Assembly (NCBI GenBank): GCA_022478985.1
Contig: JAKSZP010009236.1
Coordinates: forward strand, 216,233-280,232
Direction of reading: 5' to 3'
Length of the DNA: 64,000 nt
Source: Massospora cicadina
Lineage: Eukaryota > Entomophthoromycota > Entomophthoromycetes > Entomophthorales > Entomophthoraceae
Made by a program: the position numbers and the translations under genes. Shown piece by piece: positions 35,057-44,966 of this stretch (the first letter of the stretch is position 1; each line of letters starts with the position of its first letter). The notes under the pieces are model-generated. The model did not search any database, was not told where the DNA came from, and saw only the letters and a list, made by a program, of their open reading frames with translations.

Positions 35057-36806
35057 ACCAGTTGGTACAAAATACTCATATGGTACATCACATTCACCTG
35101 ACAGACCTTGCAATAACCAAGGGCTTTGTGGTGTCATAGTGCATTGCTTCCCAGTAATAGAGTTCTTTAGTTGGTTGTACGTTTTCTTAAAAGCCTCAAT
35201 GACCTAAGCTTTATGGGCTCTGATGGTCAGGTTTGTACGTCTGTGACTTGGTTTAATATTTACAGACTTTGATTGGTTTTAATAATTTCTGTCCTTGACA
35301 ATTTTGTTCAATCATCAGTCAGTACAAATAGTGTTGTAGTTCTTCCATTTCATTCTCATATTGTCTTTTCATCATCTTATTGTAAAGGCCATCTGTCATG
35401 TCAATGGATAATGTGACAGTAAGGAGCCAAGATAGTCCATCAGCATTCTGATGCTTCACGAAAGGCTGGTGTTGGATCTCAAAATGTATGGCTGTAACTT
35501 CAACGCCCAGAGAACGAGGCATCCCTAAAGCTACTTATAGCTCTTCATTCATCTCAGTGAGTGGTGTTCAGTTATCACCTTATATTGCTCTCATTTATTT
35601 AGACACTAAAGTGCTTGCCTACGTAGATCACTGTTAAGCATACCTTCTCAGTAACGGCGTAGTTCTATTTGTGTATGTCTAATGTCTTACTGCAATATGC
35701 CACGGGGTGTTCCTTTTCTTCGTTGTTGAGTTGGGACAACACAGTCCCTATGGTGGTGAGGGATGTGAACGTCTGATCTAAGAACAGTTCATCAATGTTA
35801 TAGTACATGAGAATTAGTGCTGTATCAAGTCAGGTACAAAGTCTGTCAAAGGCCAGTTAACAGTTCATTGTCCATTCTAAAAAAATTTTCGAGGTGGGTC
35901 AAGCTTGGGACAAATATACACACCAAGAATATTTTGAGCCAGTACAGGTTTAGGCTTGAAACCTGAACTAGGGTGGAAGCAGTTTTACCTGCCAGGCTAA
36001 CAACCCTGCTCATTGTCCATTCTAGTTAAGTTCTTTTCTTTAACAAAGGAATAGCTGCTCCCTTATGTTACTAGAATTTTCTATGAACCTCTGGTGACAG
36101 CTAACATTTTCAAAAAAATTTATATGTCTCGCTTTATGGTTGGAGTCCTCATCTTCCTAATGGCCTCCACTTTGGCTGGCTAAGGCTGTAGGCTCCTTCA
36201 GTCAAAAAAAAATCTGAGGAACTCAAGCTGCTCTTGGAAGTTGCATCCTCTGGTTTTATTTCCAAGTTAGCAGTAGCAAGCTAACGAAAAACTTCCTCAA
36301 AGTGATGTAGATATTCTCAGATTTTTTAAAAACATTGATCTTGTCCAAGTAAACTAATATGCAATAAATATTAAGATCCCACATTATCTTGTCCATGGCC
36401 TGTTGAAATGTGGTAGGGCATTGCATAACCTATTCAGCTTATGCATTGGCTGGAAATGTCCCTGTATCGTTATAATAGCATATTTCTCTTGTTCTTCTTG
36501 AGGCAGCTCAATCTACCAGTAACCAGAAATCAAATCCATGGAAGATAAGTATTTAGCTCCACAACGTTGGTCTAGTGCATTTCAATTCTTGGGAGGGGTA
36601 AAAATCCTTCTTTGTTATATTGTTGTGTGGTGGTAATCAATCACCACGCAGTTAGATCTGTCCTTTAACTTTACTAATAAGACTAGAAATGCCCATGGAC
36701 TCTTTGATGGTACCAGCATCCCCTTATGGACCAGCTGTTTGATTTACTTAATAACATTTTTACCTGCCATCTTGGACTGGCAGATAGGGTGAGGTGGATT
36801 GGTTTG
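35057..36806 (-). pseudogene. E integrase finger, RNase H and RT
   Basis: Minus-strand reading from 36806 down gives the RT fingers (GMLVPSKSPWAFLVL, VVIDYHH), palm with VYLDKINVF (36340-36351, YLDD changed to YLDK), RNase H remnants, then the 35319-35522 frame with HQNADGLSW, and the integrase finger CKVC near 35110. It ends at the A1 boundary and continues at 14095. On the other side it continues across B1 at 48301. Stops are frequent; this is the most decayed gypsy copy here. Confidence 0.7.
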
Positions 36807-37368
36807 TGTTAATATTCTGATATGACTGGATGATAAGCTCTGAATAGATATGGCGGATTGGCTAGAATCCGCTGACCATAATTATCAGTATGCAATTATT
36901 TGAGCGCCTTGAGATGAGGAAATATTGGGTCAGAAGGGATAATATTGGTTTGCCTCCTAATAATATGATAAGGCGATGTTGACATTTTTCAGATATTAAG
37001 TAGATCACCTCAAAATAAGGCGATAGAGAATTGAGAATACCAAACTCTTCCAAAGCCAATGAGAATATGGTGGAACCAAATAGTCTAAGCCAAGGGAGCG
37101 GTATTATATGAAGTTACTGATATATAAGCGGGATGGGGAAATTGAAGGAGGAGGATTGTTAATATAGAAGAGAGTGCGGAGCAGAGGTTAGCTACTATAA
37201 AATTTTAAGTAAAATAAAAGAATGTCGTTTTTGCAATATCTCCATATGCTATTAAGTTTATTAAGTTGTCTTGGGGACGATCTTCATATTTTACATCCAT
37301 TGTTCAGTGGTTTCAAACCTGTGTGACTCTCTCAGTATATCCCAAAGATATTTCATAAAATTATAACA
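36807..37368 (+). repeat. B1 5' LTR
   Basis: 562 bp, TGTTAATATT to ATAACA. It contains TATATAAG (37121-37128) and AATAAA (37213-37218), a plausible promoter and poly(A) signal, both kept in the 3' LTR. Confidence 0.88.
37121..37128 (+). promoter_or_regulatory. TATA box in the B1 LTR
   Basis: TATATAAG in the 5' LTR, repeated at 48061-48068 in the 3' LTR. AATAAA lies 85 bp downstream. Confidence 0.55.
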
Positions 37369-37386
37369 GTAGTGCTCACTACAGGA
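37369..37386 (+). other. B1 primer-binding site
   Basis: GTAGTGCTCACTACAGGA directly follows the LTR. The first 14 bases can also fold on themselves (GTAGTG with CACTAC). Confidence 0.55.
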
Positions 37387-37466
37387 AGCCATTGATCATA
37401 CCAAAAAAATAAAATCATCTATTTGCTGGCTATGTCTCATCAAGCCTGTTTAGAAGGGGAATCATC

Positions 37467-38920
37467 ATGCACAATGCACCAGCCAAATATGCGGAACTTA
37501 AGCTTGCTTTAGACGCAGTGCTCAACAAGCAGGATGAGCTCCTTCAAGAGAAGAACAACGTAATGAACCAGCTCAGTACTACATTCAGTCAAATGTGGAT
37601 CCTTAGACAACAAAACAGGCAACTCGCTAATTGCCTGGATGACACTACTGAATGACTGCATTAAGCAGAGTGTATGTTGGACAGTACGTCCCAGCTCCAT
37701 CATTGAGAAATGCACAAATGACAATAGACTGCTTGATGAGAAAATTATTATGGGGATTATGACACTGGATACCCAGTTGTAGAGCTTTCCGCTGAATCTG
37801 CAGGCAGCATGAAATATTCCATTACAGAGGGCAGCTACAGAGATGATTATGTATTAGAGGACCAATTTCCCCACGTAATGGCTGTACTTTCGCACCAAAG
37901 GGGCCATACTACTGCTGAGTCAGCGGAAAGACCGTCCGCGCTGGCCCTACTGTTCCAGCTCCACATCAAGATACTGCTTATGGGTCACAACCCATTCCTC
38001 AGTACTCTCCAAATGGTCACAGTTAAGAGCAGGAGGATGTGATTTGCATTGAAAAGCTGCCTCCATTCAATTCTAATGTGAAAGTTCACAGCTTCTTTAA
38101 ATGGTTTGAGTTTACAGTTAAAGGTGCCTTGGATCAGCCTAATCTAAATTGTTAATATCCGCCTTGGATGTTGGGAGTGCTGACAGTCACCTATCTTCCA
38201 AGCGTTACTGTTACATACCAAAAAGTAAAGGATACTGTGCTGCAGTTGTTTGGAGAGACCATGAAGATGTCACAGCAAAAGGCAAAATATTTGACCATTG
38301 GGTTCCAACGTAATGAGACCCTCTCTGCATTTGCTGACCAATTTACCGCAGAAGCCCATGTGCTTATTGGGGCAGGGACTATAGCTTAATCTGATGTGTG
38401 AATTGCAATGATCTCTGTGGTGAAGCCATTTTGTGAGCTTTACAACATGATGACTCCAATATAGGATTATGACGTACCCCTGCCAAAGGTTGTTCAGTTT
38501 TTGCACTAACTATCCGCTACCTTTTCTCCATCCAATACTGAGTGGCAACATACCTCCATCGTTACCAGATAATCTTATTTGGGGGAATTATCCCGCTATG
38601 TTCAGCTCTTTCCAAGTAACCACCAGCCTTTTTATAATCACGAGCCTCGCCCTTGGCTGTTTTATCCCAAAAGTTTGACTCCCACTATGGTACTGCTTAT
38701 GAAAATCGTCAGCAGCTCAACTACTGACCTGGACCTAATTATGATGATTATCAGCATTCACCCTACAAACCTGTCCCTGGTTATTCCGGTCATCTCAATT
38801 AAGCTATTGACCCAGCTCTTCTTATAAGAACTAAGGACTTTGACTCTATGGGTTAATTGTTTTAAATGCGGTCAACCTGGACGCCTTTCACAAAGTTTCC
38901 CTAGCTTTCAAAATCACTAG
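37467..38920 (+). pseudogene. B1 gag
   Basis: The first frame (37467-37655) starts MHNAPAKYAELKLALDAVLN and continues as a Q/N-rich helix. Later frames at 37809-38042 and 38168-38389 correspond to capsid; the latter contains YLPSVTVTYQKVKDTVLQLF. The zinc knuckle near 38858-38899 reads CFKCGQPGRLSQSF, so the His and last Cys are lost. Three or more frameshifts are needed to join the pieces. Confidence 0.65.
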
Positions 38921-39379
38921 GTGCAGCAGGATCATTACTACCAGGAAAAGATGGAGCGTCGTATAGATGGGCTCTCTACCTTCGCTATCCCAACACCAAA
39001 CATCCCACCTCAATCTATTGTAGTGTATCTGGCTGAAGTCCCCCAATACAATGATGGATTTTTGTGCCAGCAACTGGTTGGAGGGGTGAACATACTGACA
39101 TGGGCGCAACTAAGGATACGGCTGATGAAGGACCTCAGGAGCAACCAAAGCCATATGCCTGTCAAATTTTTGACCAAGCCTATTCAAACAAGCTGTATCT
39201 TGCTGCAGATGCATCTTTCATGCAATGTTAAATGTCGCTCTTCTAGTAAACACTATTGCCTAAGAATACATCAAAGTCAGTGAGGAGATTATGAGTTTCC
39301 TTAGTAAAAGAGATCTCATAAATGTTTACTTGTTAAACAGTCAATATTTTTACTATTCTGAGTGTACATACTGTGACAT

Positions 39380-39744
39380 TTTTGTAGCAAAAATTGGGTT
39401 TGCGCTACAATAAATACAGGCGCCCCAGTTAACATAGGTTACACCAAGTTGGTGGCAAAGTTAACGTTAAAGCCTGAAGTAGAGCATGAATGGTGTATGA
39501 GACCGCTTGAACAGAAAGCACAGTCTCTGATGGAGCATACAGCATGCTACCTTTGCAGTTTGGGTCCCTTATTGTAGCTCCGGTGATAGTGCTACCAAAA
39601 AATAATTATGACCAGTTAATTGGAACCACTTTTATGTGACTTTTTGGGCTTTCATTGATATGATGTTAAAGACCTTTGAAATTCTGGGGCAGTGGATCCC
39701 AATTTTACTTTACCTCCAGTGGAGTGCCAAAGGATCTGGTGCAC
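39380..39744 (+). pseudogene. B1 aspartic protease and start of pol linker
   Basis: The active-site loop reads INTGAPVNIGYTKLVAKL. The catalytic Asp of DTG is Asn (codon at 39413-39415), so the protease would be dead even without the stops. KDLVHM then leads to the ATGGG target duplication of element C, and the linker resumes in frame at 42587 with HINLAYSDEVILV. Confidence 0.7.
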
Positions 39745-40152
39745 ATGGGTGTGGGAATTTATATGACCACATTATCCAGCTTGAGAAATATCTAAGCTTC
39801 AATTAATTTAAGATATTTAATTCATATAATTTAATTTAGCTTATTGATTAAGCTTTAAGACATTGATTGATTATTCTGTCTCATTGGTGATAAGCACTGA
39901 TTAAATGGTTAATCATAATTCTCATAGGATCATATCTGATAGTAAAGTTTTTCTTTCTCGATTCGCCCACTTTTTGGTCAAATCCTGATTCATTAATTTA
40001 AAAACACAACTCCACTTGTCATTGACCCTCTCCAGTCCCCTATATTGACAAGCTCGACGCCCGCAGCCCCACGTGGGGCAGGGGGCGCCCCCTCCTAATG
40101 TTTTTTGGCCTCTGCTGAAATGCGCACAGGCTGGTTCTGCTAGCCCCCCAAC

Positions 40153-41084
40153 TTGACTGGTCGCTTTGTCCCACCTAAAGACCTAGATTTCCACCTCGCC
40201 TGCACTCAGGCGATGCCCCGTTGCCCCCTCATACTCCCTTGGAGCACCATGTGTTTCAGCCTCCAGTTTGAATATGGCAAGTTGTTCCCATATTCTGACC
40301 GCCCTATCATCAAACTTGCCCAGGATCTTTTGAGTCCTGCTGGCTTCATCGACTTCCACCCCTTCAAGGGGTATTTTGACCTTAACTTCTCTTGTGAAGC
40401 TGATGCGGTAGTCACAGCCACCATTCCCCTGGTGTTCCAGGGTGTACCCATTCCTACCACTTGAACTAGGTTGCCCACTGATACCACTTTAGTGTTCAGT
40501 TCACGCGCTTCCCTACACACTTACCCCCCAATATTATATACAATGAACTGTTGACTGGCTTGTCAGCATAAGGTTTGGATCCCAACCTCCAATTCATGGT
40601 ACCCATGGGAGCCTCTCACCTTGCAGGTCCTCAGGCCTTCACAACCATACATCTCACTTCCCTGGAGGTGGCCCTCTCAATTCCCCCTCGCACCATCATT
40701 CCCTCCACCCCAGACCATCCTTTCTGGGCCCGCGTGGATGGAGGGTGCACCATCTGCCCTACTTGTCTCAAACTAGACCATTCCAAATGGTGCTTCCCCT
40801 CCAACTCCCGAGCTGCAGCCAATGCACCCAACTCTTTGCACAATGACCCAATCACTGACCTAGTTACTTTCTTCCCCTGGGGCGATTTCCTCCCCCTCCT
40901 ATCAAAAATCCAGAATCTGCAGCTGGGCCTGCCCCAGCCAATCAGGAGAAGTGTCCTCAAGCCACTTCTCCTCAACCAACCAATCAGGGGTCCAACTGGA
41001 CTCCAGTTAATTCTAAGCCACATTTGCTTTATCCCAATCCATGCTCCCCATGCCAATACATTCTCCCAATTTTTATTAAAGTAA
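40153..41084 (+). pseudogene. F2 ORF1-like protein
   Basis: The frame 40153-40464 starts MTGRFVPPKDLDFHLACTQA. After a frameshift the frame 40575-41084 gives FWARVDGGCTICPTCLKLDH, with the first part of a CX2CX4H knuckle; the last Cys falls at SKWCFP, one residue early. It aligns with F1 over the same span. The protein is expected to bind element RNA. Confidence 0.6.
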
Positions 41085-41089
41085 ACCAA

Positions 41090-41730
41090 AATCTCTAAAA
41101 TTATTTTGATGAAGTCAATGGATCAGGTGAGCCTGTATCTGAATTGGTCAGCCCTCCTTGCTTTGAAGAGTTCATCAGTGCCAACTATGTGGCCCAGCTC
41201 CCCCTCACTACTATGCGCCTCGCCCAGGTGCCCCCATATTCTGATCTGACCATCAGTTATTTGAAGAGATACTTATCTCCCCAACTGATATATTGCTCTG
41301 AAATGCTGCAAGTTTGGCCATCGAGGTTTTTCAAAAGGCCTTGTCCCCCCTCCCGTGGACCCCGCACTGACCCTCCCACAAAAACGAGAAGTCCTCCGCC
41401 CTTTCCACCTTGCCAACAACAATCTCAAAGCTTTGGTTCAACAATCTAAGTTTATTATGAGGATCCGCCTCACCCCTAAAGTTAAAGAAGTAGGTTCTAC
41501 CTTGCGCGGCATCCGCCTTAGATGTGAGAAGTCCCTTGCCACTTTTCTTTCTGACTGCCTCAAAAAGGTATCCTTTGGCCAGCCCCACTCCCCTTCTGGA
41601 CCCTCACTCCCAAGATGCGCCTATGCCCTTGCTCTATGCTTTGTGCTGCAACCTATTGGACCCAGATGAGCTTGCTCAGCCTCCTGGTCCCCCCTCTCCC
41701 TCTGCCATGATCAGTTAGCATTTCTTGCTT
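41090..41730 (+). pseudogene. F2 C-terminal coding remnant
   Basis: Overlapping frames (41144-41449 and 41355-41669) with Pro-rich stretches and a basic helix-like part, AKVKEVGSTLRGIRLRCEKS by approximate reading. The equivalent F1 region (1626-2030) is shorter and more broken. I cannot assign a function. Confidence 0.35.
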
Positions 41731-42359
41731 CCAACTTGGTTGGTGTTTAGCTCTTGGTTTTTTTGTTGTTTTCAGGGCCTCAGCCATGTTGTTTTGACTT
41801 TTGGTATGAATTTTCTTTCAGTAGTGCTCAGCAATGTCCATCCCCTGGTTGGCATGCCTCAATTAAATTAATCATATCTGATAGTAATTATGGTTACAAA
41901 TTTGTCAGGGATTGTTGCCAACAATTTGAAGATGAGGAACTTGACTTGAAATGGGTAATTACTCATGAGAAATCGTCGGTTTTGGTAGCCAACATGTGGG
42001 CTGATATAAATAGCAATTTATTTATGCTATTCCTCATGGATATCAGCTGGAATATTTCCTGAAATTGAACCAATATCTCTTTTCTGTTGGCTATCCATGC
42101 CGATAACATCGTAGATATCCCTTTTTGTCAGCTAGGTGTGCTGAGACCTCATGGATATCCCTTTTCTGTCAAATAGGCGTGCTGGAACCTTGTAGTTACC
42201 ACGAATACCCCTAACACATGTCCTTCATTATTTTACCCTATAAATATTCCCTCATTTTACTAATAAAAAACACCTTAGTACTGTGAATACTTTATTGTTT
42301 TCAATTATGGATTGTTTACTCTAAAGTGAAGTAGTGAAGAAGTCTTCCTGTCTAAGTGT

Positions 42360-42455
42360 CAACGCCAGACTGAGGCCAAAGTCACTTAACTCCTTATATA
42401 TTGCCAGAGTGAGGCCAAAGTCACTTAACCCTTTATATTGCCAGAGTAGGGCCAA
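42360..42455 (+). repeat. short tandem repeats inside solo LTR C
   Basis: GCCAGAGTGAGGCCAAAG occurs three times with small changes (about 42364, 42404, 42439), most copies followed by TCACTTAAC. A second pair near 42110-42190 repeats GATATCCCTTTT and GGTGTGCTG. Confidence 0.6.
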
Positions 42456-42586
42456 AGCTAGCCAATTTACCAAACTTGAATAAGCTAATTGTCTTCATAC
42501 AATTAGCAAATTTGTGTTTATTCTCAAAAAACCAATAGTTAAGCGAACCTGTGAACCAGTAGAAACCGTGCGGTTTTTACAATGGG

Positions 42587-42911
42587 TCATATTAACCTGG
42601 CATACAGTGATGAGGTGATTCTGGTTCACTACCATTGAGTAAAGAGCAAGACCTGGGCCCTCCTCCAACAGATATACAGTTATCAATGGGTGCCGCGTAG
42701 AGTTATTGGGACAATGTCAATCCCTTCCAGGCACCAAGTAATAGTGAGCACCAAATTAGTGGTAGAAGTGCCAGACAGATTCTATGAGAAAGTTATTGGT
42801 CCTTATCATCAATCATGACTTGAACTCCATGTGGCTCCAGGCATTATACTTCCAGGTCATTGGGAGATTAAGGTTCTGCAAGCGAATCTACAGAATGAAA
42901 CATTGCAAATC
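42587..42911 (+). pseudogene. B1 pol linker, segment between C and D
   Basis: It continues the linker after C: HINLAYSDEVILV, then IPSRHQVIVSTKLVVEVP, RFYEKVIGPYHQS and HVAPGIILPGH. It breaks at the AAATC target copy of D and resumes after 44966 with FAYLYMTPVEEVHNVHEF, in a shifted frame. Confidence 0.7.
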
Positions 42912-43533
42912 TTTAATGAATCAGGTGATACCTGATCTGTACATTGCTACAGATCAGTTAGTACTAGATCCGAATATGAATTTATAAGAAGAAACCTGAA
43001 TAAAGGGAAATTGGGCAAGGGAAATTTGTCATTCCAAAGCTAAAATGTATCCAAGTCAATATGACACCAGACTTATGAGCAGTTCAGACAATGATTCCAT
43101 GGGGAATATGATTTTCACCCAAGATGTGATGGATGGTTCAGGAGGTCTTGGCATAGAGGAAAGCTTATTTTATATTTGCAAAATCACTATATATTTGAGG
43201 ATAGGCTGGCTTGAATAGCAGTTTGAGTCTTCTACAATAAATCCTAAAAATCAAATAAAGACTTGGTTGCGTGGTCAAAAAGAGTATTTTATTTTAAAAT
43301 AAAATAATTAGATCGGAAGACATAGGCTCCAATAGTGGGCATGGTGTGGCATTGGCGTGTATCTTGGTATCCTCCTACAGCATGTGGACAGGGATCCAAG
43401 GGCAACTGGGAATGGCAAAACTCAGCGGATGGGTGGGGATTGTCTCGCGCGGGCTGGTCCCTAGTAGAGTCAGTTATGTGGCTCTTACTTCCAGATTTCC
43501 TTATAGAATATTGGTGCAATCTCATTTGTTACA
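42912..43533 (+). repeat. D left LTR
   Basis: 622 bp. The start is mutated (TTTAATG where the other copy has TGTAACA) and the end is GTTACA. AATAAA signals lie near 43233 and 43254. Confidence 0.8.
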
Positions 43534-43784
43534 TTAGACTCAACTCAACTTTTTCTTGGTTTGGCCGTGAGTGGAAGGAGGTGGATGTTCTGGAAGGGGA
43601 GGAATGGTCTGTCTGTGAGTTGAAGGAGGTGGATGTTTCAGAAGGGGAGGAATGGACTAAATGTGAGTTGAAGGAGGTGGAGGTTTGGAAAGAGAAGGAA
43701 TGGGTCTATGGTGATCCAAAAGAGGTGTCATGTGTGAAGTGCCAAATGTGGTTGGCTCAAACTGTCTGGAGGAACTGGGAATGA
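43335..43784 (+). CDS. D repeat protein 1, acidic 16-residue repeats
   Basis: A 149-codon open frame starts inside the left LTR, so the true start is uncertain; coding character begins near 43560. The repeats (EWKEVDVLEGEEWSVC, ELKEVDVSEGEEWTKC, ELKEVEVWKEKEWVYG) are followed by VSCVKCQMWLAQTVW, with a Cys pair CVKC. No known domain was recognised. The frame-preserving repeats suggest protein-level constraint or recent repeat expansion. It could be a repeat-expanded gag remnant or a captured gene; it could also be chance. Confidence 0.4.
   Translation: MGMVWHWRVSWYPPTACGQGSKGNWEWQNSADGWGLSRAGWSLVESVMWLLLPDFLIEYWCNLICYIRLNSTFSWFGREWKEVDVLEGEEWSVCELKEVDVSEGEEWTKCELKEVEVWKEKEWVYGDPKEVSCVKCQMWLAQTVWRNWE
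43567..43740 (+). repeat. 48-bp tandem repeats in D (three plus a partial)
   Basis: Units start at 43567, 43615 and 43663, exactly 48 bp apart, with a diverged fourth at 43711. Each begins GTGAGT or GTGAT and codes 16 residues such as ELKEVDVSEGEEWTKC. The period is a multiple of three and most changes keep the acidic, Trp-containing pattern. Confidence 0.85.
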
Positions 43785-43800
43785 GGCGTACTGGGGGATA

Positions 43801-44215
43801 GATGAAATGGCGCAGGCCATGGAGGATGTCAAGGAAAATCAATGGAGGAGTATGGCGCGGGCAGGGGCCCATCAGGAGCAGCAGGCAGATACCCAAAAGG
43901 CGTCCGAAGGAGCTGTGGATGAGTTGTACCAGGGGGCGGATGAAATGGCGTTAGCCATGGAGGATATAGAGAGAAATCTATGGGGAAGTGCGGAGTGGGT
44001 GGTGGCCCACCAGAAGCAACAGGCGGATCCACGAAGAGCATCTGGAGGAGCCATGGATGGAGTGTACCAGGTGGCCAGATGGGATGGCGTGTGCTCAGAT
44101 GGATACCAAGGAGAAGTTACGTGGCTGTTTAGAACAGATGATGGCCCACCAGAAGCGACAGGTTTAACAGTGCAGAACACCATATCCAGAGCTTGGGAGA
44201 TAGGTGAAGGGCTAG
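43801..44215 (+). repeat. about 138-bp tandem repeats in D (three)
   Basis: Units start near 43801, 43939 and 44078. Each begins GATGAAATGG or GATGGGATGG and contains GCCCA(T/C)CAG. The first two are close copies; the third is diverged. Confidence 0.75.
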
Positions 44216-44358
44216 CCGCATGTGAAAGTGAAGTGGAAAGAAGATCCAAAGGAGGAGATAACGTGGCAAATAGGAGAAGTTGGTGTTCAGTGCCTGGGGA
44301 TGGCCCAGGGATTCCAATCTTCACAGGTGGGTCATGTAACAGATCAGGTGGTACCTGA
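43807..44358 (+). CDS. D repeat protein 2, 46-residue repeats
   Basis: A 183-codon open frame with no stop. It covers the 138-bp repeats: MAQAMEDVKENQWRSMARAG then MALAMEDIERNLWGSAEWVV, each followed by GAHQ..QQAD or VAHQKQQAD and a (S/A).GA.D..YQ segment. It runs slightly into the right LTR. No signal peptide, membrane segment or known fold was seen. It is open in a window where nearly all else is broken, which is its main interest. The opposite strand is also open here, so coding direction rests on in-frame match with repeat protein 1. Confidence 0.4.
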   Translation: MAQAMEDVKENQWRSMARAGAHQEQQADTQKASEGAVDELYQGADEMALAMEDIERNLWGSAEWVVAHQKQQADPRRASGGAMDGVYQVARWDGVCSDGYQGEVTWLFRTDDGPPEATGLTVQNTISRAWEIGEGLAACESEVERRSKGGDNVANRRSWCSVPGDGPGIPIFTGGSCNRSGGT

Positions 44359-44961
44359 ACTGTACATTGCTACAGATCAGTTAGTACTAGATCCAAATAT
44401 GAAATTTATAAGATGAAACTTGAATAAAGGGGAATCAGAGCAAGGGAAAGTCGTCAGTCAAAAGCTGAAACATATATGAGTCAATATGACGTTGGACTTA
44501 TGAGTGGTTGGACAATGATTCCATGGGGAATGTAATCTTCACCTGAGATGTGCTGGACAGTTTAAGAGAGCTTGGTATATAGAAAAGCTTATTTTATAAT
44601 TGCAAAAGCACTATATATCTGAGGATAGGGCGGCTTGAATAGCCCGTTGAGTCTTCTATGATAAATCCTAAATATCAAATAAAGATTTGATTGCATGGTC
44701 AAAAAGAGTATTTTATTTCTAAAAATAGATAATCATATCGGAAGACATGGGCTCCGATAGTGGGCATGGTGTGGCGTTGGAATGTATCTCAGTATCCTCC
44801 TACAGCGTGTGGACAGGGATCTGAGGGCACGTGGCAATGGCGAAACTTGGTGGATGGGTTTGGGGGATTGGCTCTGGTGTGCTGGTCCCTAGTAGAGTCA
44901 GTTATGTGGCTCTTACTTCCCAATTTTCTTATGGAATATTGGTGCGAACTCATTTGTTACA
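44335..44961 (+). repeat. D right LTR
   Basis: 627 bp, TGTAACAGATCAGG to TTTGTTACA. It aligns with 42912-43533 along its full length. Confidence 0.85.
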
Positions 44962-44966
44962 AAATA

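Larger units (their letters stand above)
39946..41870 (+). mobile_element. F2: LINE-tailed element with ORF1 only (1925 bp)
   Basis: It is bounded by an exact 17-bp duplication, ATCATATCTGATAGTAA, at 39929-39945 and 41871-41887. A GC-rich leader precedes one coding region, and the 3' end (CCCCTGGTTGGCATGCC, then AATTAAATTA) is a diverged form of the LINE L tail. There is no RT or endonuclease. Long target duplication and tail show target-primed insertion, presumably with enzymes supplied by a LINE. Confidence 0.85.
39750..42581 (+). repeat. C: solo LTR (about 890 bp) split by F2
   Basis: Termini are TGTGGGAATT and TTTTTACA, flanked by ATGGG on both sides (39745-39749 and 42582-42586). Removing one ATGGG restores VHMGHINLAYSDEVILV of the B1 linker in frame. 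Excluding F2 and its duplicated target the sequence is about 890 bp, with TATAAAT at 42239-42245 and AATAAA at 42262-42267. No internal domain remains, so it is a solo LTR of a third LTR family not otherwise seen here. Orientation is inferred from TATA and AATAAA. Confidence 0.85.
42912..44961 (+). mobile_element. D: small non-autonomous LTR element with repeat ORFs
   Basis: Direct repeats at 42912-43533 and 44335-44961 (622 and 627 bp). The better-kept copy has TGTAAC...GTTACA ends. Flanks are AAATC (42907-42911) and AAATA (44962-44966), a 4/5 target duplication inside B1 pol. The 801-bp interior has no protease, RT or integrase motif. Instead it carries plus-strand frames built from 48-bp and about 138-bp tandem repeats. 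It is probably mobilised in trans by an unknown LTR element. No clear PBS or PPT was found. Confidence 0.8.

Noticed and set aside
43567..44215. CRISPR-like array
   Set aside because: The repeats are contiguous, without unique spacers, and are in frame; the genome is eukaryotic.
43872..44324. 150-codon minus-strand frame in D
   Set aside because: It is the opposite strand of the 138-bp repeats. The plus strand matches the orientation of the 48-bp repeat frame, so I kept the plus frame, with low confidence.
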